Virus record (IMG/VR): IMGVR_UViG_3300008120_001620 | Coordinates: 1-24,800 of that record | Direction: 5' to 3' (one strand) | Source of the DNA: a virus | DNA: 24,800 nucleotides | Shown: positions 21,494 through 24,800 of the stretch, piece after piece | Numbering within the stretch: the first letter of the stretch is position 1 | Layout of the letters: every line of letters starts with the position of its first letter | The notes under the pieces: generated by a model | Told to the model about the DNA's origin: nothing | Database searches by the model: none | What the model saw: the letters and a program-made list of their open reading frames with translations, nothing else | Program-made: the position numbers and the translations under genes

Positions 21494-23587
21494 TCATTGG
21501 ACTAAACCACCTAATTCTTTAATCGCTTTTAGAACAATCTCAGCTTGCTTCTGACGCATCTGCTCGTCTGCCATATCCATCGTTAAGATTGCCTGTAACT
21601 GCTGAACAGCTAACTGAGCTTCTTTAATCTTAATGTCAGCCTGTTGCTGTTGGTTCTTCATAGCCATCTCTAAGCCCTTTTGGGTATATTGGGCTTCGAG
21701 TTCCTGCTGCTTTAACTTTAGCTTCTCCGAGTCAATCTGCGACTTCGCAGCGATCTTCTCTCGTTCAACGTTCGCAAGCATTTGAGCAACCTCTGCCTGT
21801 GCATCGGGAGATGGAGGTTGAGGCTGTGCAAGAGCAGCATCTTGTTCAGGAGTAATCTCGTTAAGAAATGCGTTTGCATCTTTAAATCCTGCTGACTCGA
21901 TAAACTTTGCTAACGTGGTGCGATACTGCCCTACCGATACTAGCGGATTAGATGGGCCGAACTGCTGCAATATCTGTTCTTGTTTAGCCAGAATCATTTG
22001 CAACATTGCCAGCTTCTGATCTCTGTCACCAGAACCAAGACCTACGTTAATGCTAATGTCGTATTCATTCGCCCAAGTTCTAGGATCGTATTGAACATAC
22101 TTGCCACGCATACGGACTAGCTTTGCCTTGTCCTGATACTTGCCCAATAGATGCAAGATACCTCTGAACAGAGACTTAACGCCAGTATCAGCGAACACAC
22201 GAGCGATCAACTCTAACTTACCGCTATTAGACTTCATCATAGCCGCTACAGCAGTAGCAGTTACGTTATTGAGTACGTCTGGATCAAGACCTGCGTTAGC
22301 GTCTGATACGCCTGTACGCTTTGCTGCTACACCATCCAGATACTCAAACATTGGGAACGCCTGACCAGTTACGCTAGGCACTTGCATTGGGATCAGAGCA
22401 TTAGGGTTCTTTACTCGGATAATGCCACCAGGAGTAGCGTTAAGCATATCGTCAAGGTTTACCTGACCATCAACCACGCCAACACGAGCATTGTTCGTTA
22501 GATACAAGTTATCCAAAGTCTGACGCATTAACGTTGACTTGATTAACTGAATGTCCATCGTGCGATCAGCTAATGACTGACCAAAGAACTTATGTGGAAT
22601 TGGTATCGGACAGATTGAATGGAACGGGATAACGTCAGTTTCCTCGTCATCCAGAATCTCAGAGCCACAGTAAACAATCCTGCGTAACTCAGCGATACCG
22701 TCCTCGTCCTCGTCAATACGTATATAGCACTCGTATACCTCAACAGTCTGCATCGAGAAGTCTAAGCTAGGAGCTGAATCAGGCTGCTCGTCTTGGTTAA
22801 ATCGTGCGATACGCTCAGGACTGTAGGTTAGATCGTCATACGTTGGCAGACTGTCAACTACGTCTTTATCGTAACCCATAGCGATAAGATCACTACGAGG
22901 CATCAAACGTCTGTGAGCTACGAACGGAGAATCATCAATAGTCTTAGCAGCCTTAGAGATCAAGAACTCCTCTGGCGGTACATTCTCAATCTTTACCTGA
23001 CCTGACTTCTTAACCTTTTTTACCGTTACAGAATAAGACGGAGCCATAATCGGCATACCCATCTCGTCAACTCCTGCCTCTACCATCTCTACCTTTTGGC
23101 GCACTACTTCCATCGTCTCGTCAGATAGCAATAAGGCGAGTTCTTCTTCTGTTAGGTTCTTGTACTTTTCTTTGACTACATCTTCTTGAGAATCCCAGTA
23201 AGACTTAACCACGCCTGTCTTTTGCAGGAGCGCATCCTTAAACCAGTTATGCAGAATCAGCAGACCATCATTCTCACGATAGAACACCCAGTTACAGTAT
23301 TCAGTAGCTTGCTTGGCTGATTCCTCGTCATTCGGACTCTTAGGTTCAAAGTAAACAATGTCCTCTGTTGTCGTAAAGACACGCAGAAGCTGTGGCAATG
23401 CGCCATCAATAGCTTCAGCTACTTCGCCTGTAACGATCTGTGAGCGACCTTCAACCTCGTTACCGTAAGGTTCACGTAAGTAATACTGTAATGCTCTAGT
23501 GCGTTCGTCAGTAGTTTCAGAGTCGATAAAGCCGATTGCGTTCTCAATCTCGTTCTCTAAAATACCTTTTACTTGTCCTGAATCCAT
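21494..23587 (-). CDS. Portal protein (P22-like)
   Basis: A 697-residue protein from ATG with AGGG 7 bases upstream. The N-terminal part has RTRALQYYLREPYGNEVEGR and SQIVTGEVAEAIDGALPQL, then YFEPKSPNDEESAKQATEY and the wing region with LMPRSDLIAMGYDKDVVD. The centre has FFGQSLADRTMDIQLIKSTL, VDGQVNLDDMLNATPGGI and VSDANAGLDPDVLNNVTATA, all hallmarks of P22-type portals. Residues 590-697 are a Gln/Lys/Glu coiled coil that could form the C-terminal barrel. The length is close to the 725 residues of P22 portal. It forms the dodecameric DNA channel to which the terminase docks. It follows the broken terminase gene by 29 bases. Confidence 0.93.
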   Translation of the reverse strand: MDSGQVKGILENEIENAIGFIDSETTDERTRALQYYLREPYGNEVEGRSQIVTGEVAEAIDGALPQLLRVFTTTEDIVYFEPKSPNDEESAKQATEYCNWVFYRENDGLLILHNWFKDALLQKTGVVKSYWDSQEDVVKEKYKNLTEEELALLLSDETMEVVRQKVEMVEAGVDEMGMPIMAPSYSVTVKKVKKSGQVKIENVPPEEFLISKAAKTIDDSPFVAHRRLMPRSDLIAMGYDKDVVDSLPTYDDLTYSPERIARFNQDEQPDSAPSLDFSMQTVEVYECYIRIDEDEDGIAELRRIVYCGSEILDDEETDVIPFHSICPIPIPHKFFGQSLADRTMDIQLIKSTLMRQTLDNLYLTNNARVGVVDGQVNLDDMLNATPGGIIRVKNPNALIPMQVPSVTGQAFPMFEYLDGVAAKRTGVSDANAGLDPDVLNNVTATAVAAMMKSNSGKLELIARVFADTGVKSLFRGILHLLGKYQDKAKLVRMRGKYVQYDPRTWANEYDISINVGLGSGDRDQKLAMLQMILAKQEQILQQFGPSNPLVSVGQYRTTLAKFIESAGFKDANAFLNEITPEQDAALAQPQPPSPDAQAEVAQMLANVEREKIAAKSQIDSEKLKLKQQELEAQYTQKGLEMAMKNQQQQADIKIKEAQLAVQQLQAILTMDMADEQMRQKQAEIVLKAIKELGGLVQ

Positions 23588-23616
23588 AGCTAAACCCTAT
23601 GCGGATATTTTGCTTA

Positions 23617-24135
23617 TTATACAACCCATTTAGTATTTATTGGGATATTTGATGACCATGAATCGTCTGATTCGTCAAGTGTTATCGCTAAATACCTGAA
23701 ACTATCTGATGCGTGAGATGCCCAGTCATGAAGCGGTTTCTCGTAATAGACGTTCTGCTTCTCGTTATATTCCCTACGATAGTTACGTAAAGCATTAACG
23801 CCCTGCTTAGTCTTATCCTTGTCAAACCAACAACGTGGTAGCAACCTACGCACTGCCTGTATGCCGTCAGCCACAGATAATCTAGGAGCTACGGTAATCT
23901 CTAGTCCTGCTTCTTGGAGGACTTCCTTGCGACTCTTTCCTGTCCCCATCTCACGGACTTCAACGTCATGTGGAAGGTATTGGTCGAAACGCTCATATCT
24001 ATTTTCTTTGAGCCAATTGACATACCAATCAAGCCCGACCCCGTGGTTTTCCACGAAATCAATGAGCCTGACTTCCTTGCCAACCAATTGAGCCACCCAC
24101 ATACTTATCCTCGCCCATCTCAGCACGAGCATCAT
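23617..24135 (-). CDS. Large terminase, C-terminal nuclease fragment
   Basis: This frame codes for 172 residues, but only the part from about 24099 down (WVAQLVGKEVRLIDFVENHG) matches terminase nuclease. The first 12 residues are an out-of-frame read of the ATPase half. LPHDVEVREMGTGKSRKEVL carries one catalytic Asp (PHD), and the final block HDWASHASDSFRYLAI carries the late Asp of the RNase H-like site (DSFRYL). The segment with the first catalytic Asp (usually a WDLG-type motif) is absent, so the nuclease site is incomplete. The stop is a TAA-TAA pair. The ATG at 24102 could start translation, but no ribosome site supports it. The frame is best seen as the broken-off end of the terminase. 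Confidence 0.8.
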   Translation of the reverse strand: MMLVLRWARISMWVAQLVGKEVRLIDFVENHGVGLDWYVNWLKENRYERFDQYLPHDVEVREMGTGKSRKEVLQEAGLEITVAPRLSVADGIQAVRRLLPRCWFDKDKTKQGVNALRNYRREYNEKQNVYYEKPLHDWASHASDSFRYLAITLDESDDSWSSNIPINTKWVV

Positions 24136-24712
24136 TCAATTCTTTCTCGCTAAGTACGCCTGTCTGGCTTGCTTTGAACTCTAGTAAAGCCCAACCTTCT
24201 GTTTCTTCAGCTCGATCTCTGAAGTCTGCAAAGTGGTTTCTTCCCTTAGGTGTGCCAATAAACAAGCACCAACCTAGTCTATCCGCTAAAGCTGGACGTA
24301 TTACTTCGTTCCAGATTTTTGGGTTTTGATCCCCAACCTCGTCAAGCACCACCCCATCGTAATACTGACCACGTAAAGAATCGGGATTGTCAGAACCGAA
24401 AAGGCTAATGCGCCTACCCCAAAAATCCACCCTAAGCTCCGAAATATTAGCAGTAGCACCCAATGGACGAGTAAATTCAAGTAGATAGTCCCACGCAACA
24501 CGCTTTGACTGAGCGTAAGTAGGAGCAATATAAGCAAATCTCGGATTAGGTTTATCACATTGAATCGCAGCCTTTATAAGATGGTTGATGGCGGCTACAG
24601 ACTTCCCCATGCGTCTATGGGCAACTACGACTGTAAAGCGATGGTTGTCAATGGCATCGTGAATCTTGATCTGCTGATCACGAGGCTTGTACGGAATGAC
24701 TATTTCTGCCAT
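24059..24712 (-). CDS. Large terminase, N-terminal ATPase fragment (frame broken)
   Basis: The gene starts at ATG 24712, overlapping the end of the small terminase gene. The ATPase of the DNA-packaging motor is well kept: VVAHRRMGKS (Walker A, residues 29-38), an Arg-rich PTYAQSKRVAWDYLL region, Walker B GVVLDE at 120-125 with E125 catalytic, and coupling motif GTPKGRN at 153-159. After residue 204 (GEDKY) the frame runs into 13 unrelated residues and a stop. The nuclease domain continues in another frame from 24099. Residues 1-204 plus about 160 from the other fragment leave a gap of roughly 50-70 residues relative to related terminases. An internal deletion or an assembly fault is likely. 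Confidence 0.85.
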   Translation of the reverse strand: MAEIVIPYKPRDQQIKIHDAIDNHRFTVVVAHRRMGKSVAAINHLIKAAIQCDKPNPRFAYIAPTYAQSKRVAWDYLLEFTRPLGATANISELRVDFWGRRISLFGSDNPDSLRGQYYDGVVLDEVGDQNPKIWNEVIRPALADRLGWCLFIGTPKGRNHFADFRDRAEETEGWALLEFKASQTGVLSEKELNDARAEMGEDKYVGGSIGWQGSQAH

Positions 24713-24800
24713 GTGACTTGATGTATCTGCGCTCCACCGTCTGCGCCTGTTATCTCTTGCTTCTGCGTTTCAGCCCACCGCATCTGCGCTTTAGTCCACC
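24700..24800 (-). CDS. Small terminase subunit, C-terminal end (partial)
   Basis: The last 32 codons of a gene that runs off the window edge, ending in TAG, overlap the start of the large terminase by 13 bases. The visible end reads MRWAETQKQEITGADGGAQI and then HQVTWQK. A Glu-Ile-Thr-Gly-x-Asp-Gly-Gly block followed by a short strand is the usual C-terminus of phage small terminase subunits (pattern from memory), and the position directly before the ATPase is standard. The DNA-recognition part lies outside the window. Confidence 0.72.
   Translation of the reverse strand, partial: WTKAQMRWAETQKQEITGADGGAQIHQVTWQK

Noticed and set aside
24301-24558. 85-codon Leu/Ile-rich minus-strand frame that looks like a membrane protein
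   Set aside because: It overlaps, in another frame, the Walker A to Walker B part of the terminase ATPase, and its hydrophobicity is a frame artefact.
23617-24712. A group I intron or intein splitting the terminase
   Set aside because: The two halves nearly touch and overlap. Sequence is missing rather than added, so there is no room for an intervening element.

Overview
The window is a piece of a tailed double-stranded DNA phage genome, most likely a podovirus-type virion with P22-like and SU10-like parts. The evidence is the gene set and order. Read on the minus strand from the right edge it runs: end of the small terminase, large terminase, P22-type portal, acidic coiled-coil scaffold, SU10-type (DUF5309-like) major capsid protein, terminator, adaptor, beta-propeller tail stabilisation protein, internal virion proteins, tail fibre modules and a lysis cassette. 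No integrase, tail tube or tape-measure gene is visible. The AT-rich composition and the resemblance of several small proteins to those of aquatic phages suggest a freshwater or marine bacterial host. The host genus cannot be read from the sequence.

Layout. Positions 1-944 hold four small plus-strand genes: a DUF736-like protein with an acidic tail, a small helix-turn-helix protein, a membrane-anchored peptide and a coiled-coil peptide. A folded-looking RNA segment of about 50 nt lies between the first two. From 934 to 24800 everything is on the minus strand as one very tightly packed late block in which many genes overlap by 1-8 bases (ATGA and TAATG junctions). In transcription order (right to left) this block has packaging and head genes (24800-19436), a hairpin terminator just after the capsid gene (about 19401-19430), connector and neck genes with a glycosyltransferase and an HNH endonuclease (19390-16878), tail and spike-like proteins including a nine-copy 20-residue repeat protein (16867-13113), Ala/Gly-rich internal virion proteins (13102-7999), receptor-binding fibre genes with a second HNH endonuclease (7985-3863), the lysis cassette (3870-2086), and finally a Cys-rich protein and a metallophosphoesterase with an N-terminal helix-turn-helix.

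Main oddities. The large terminase is broken: an ATPase half and a nuclease half lie in different frames, and the segment that should carry the first catalytic Asp of the nuclease is missing. A GNAT-like protein at 13113-13439 has no standard start codon for its N-terminus, but an ATT codon overlaps the preceding stop. A 25-residue C-terminal module is shared by two distant virion genes. Both HNH genes sit exactly at gene borders and their 3' ends carry the ribosome binding site of the next structural gene. I found no tRNA, CRISPR array, insertion sequence or attachment site, and no stretch above 300 bases without a gene.
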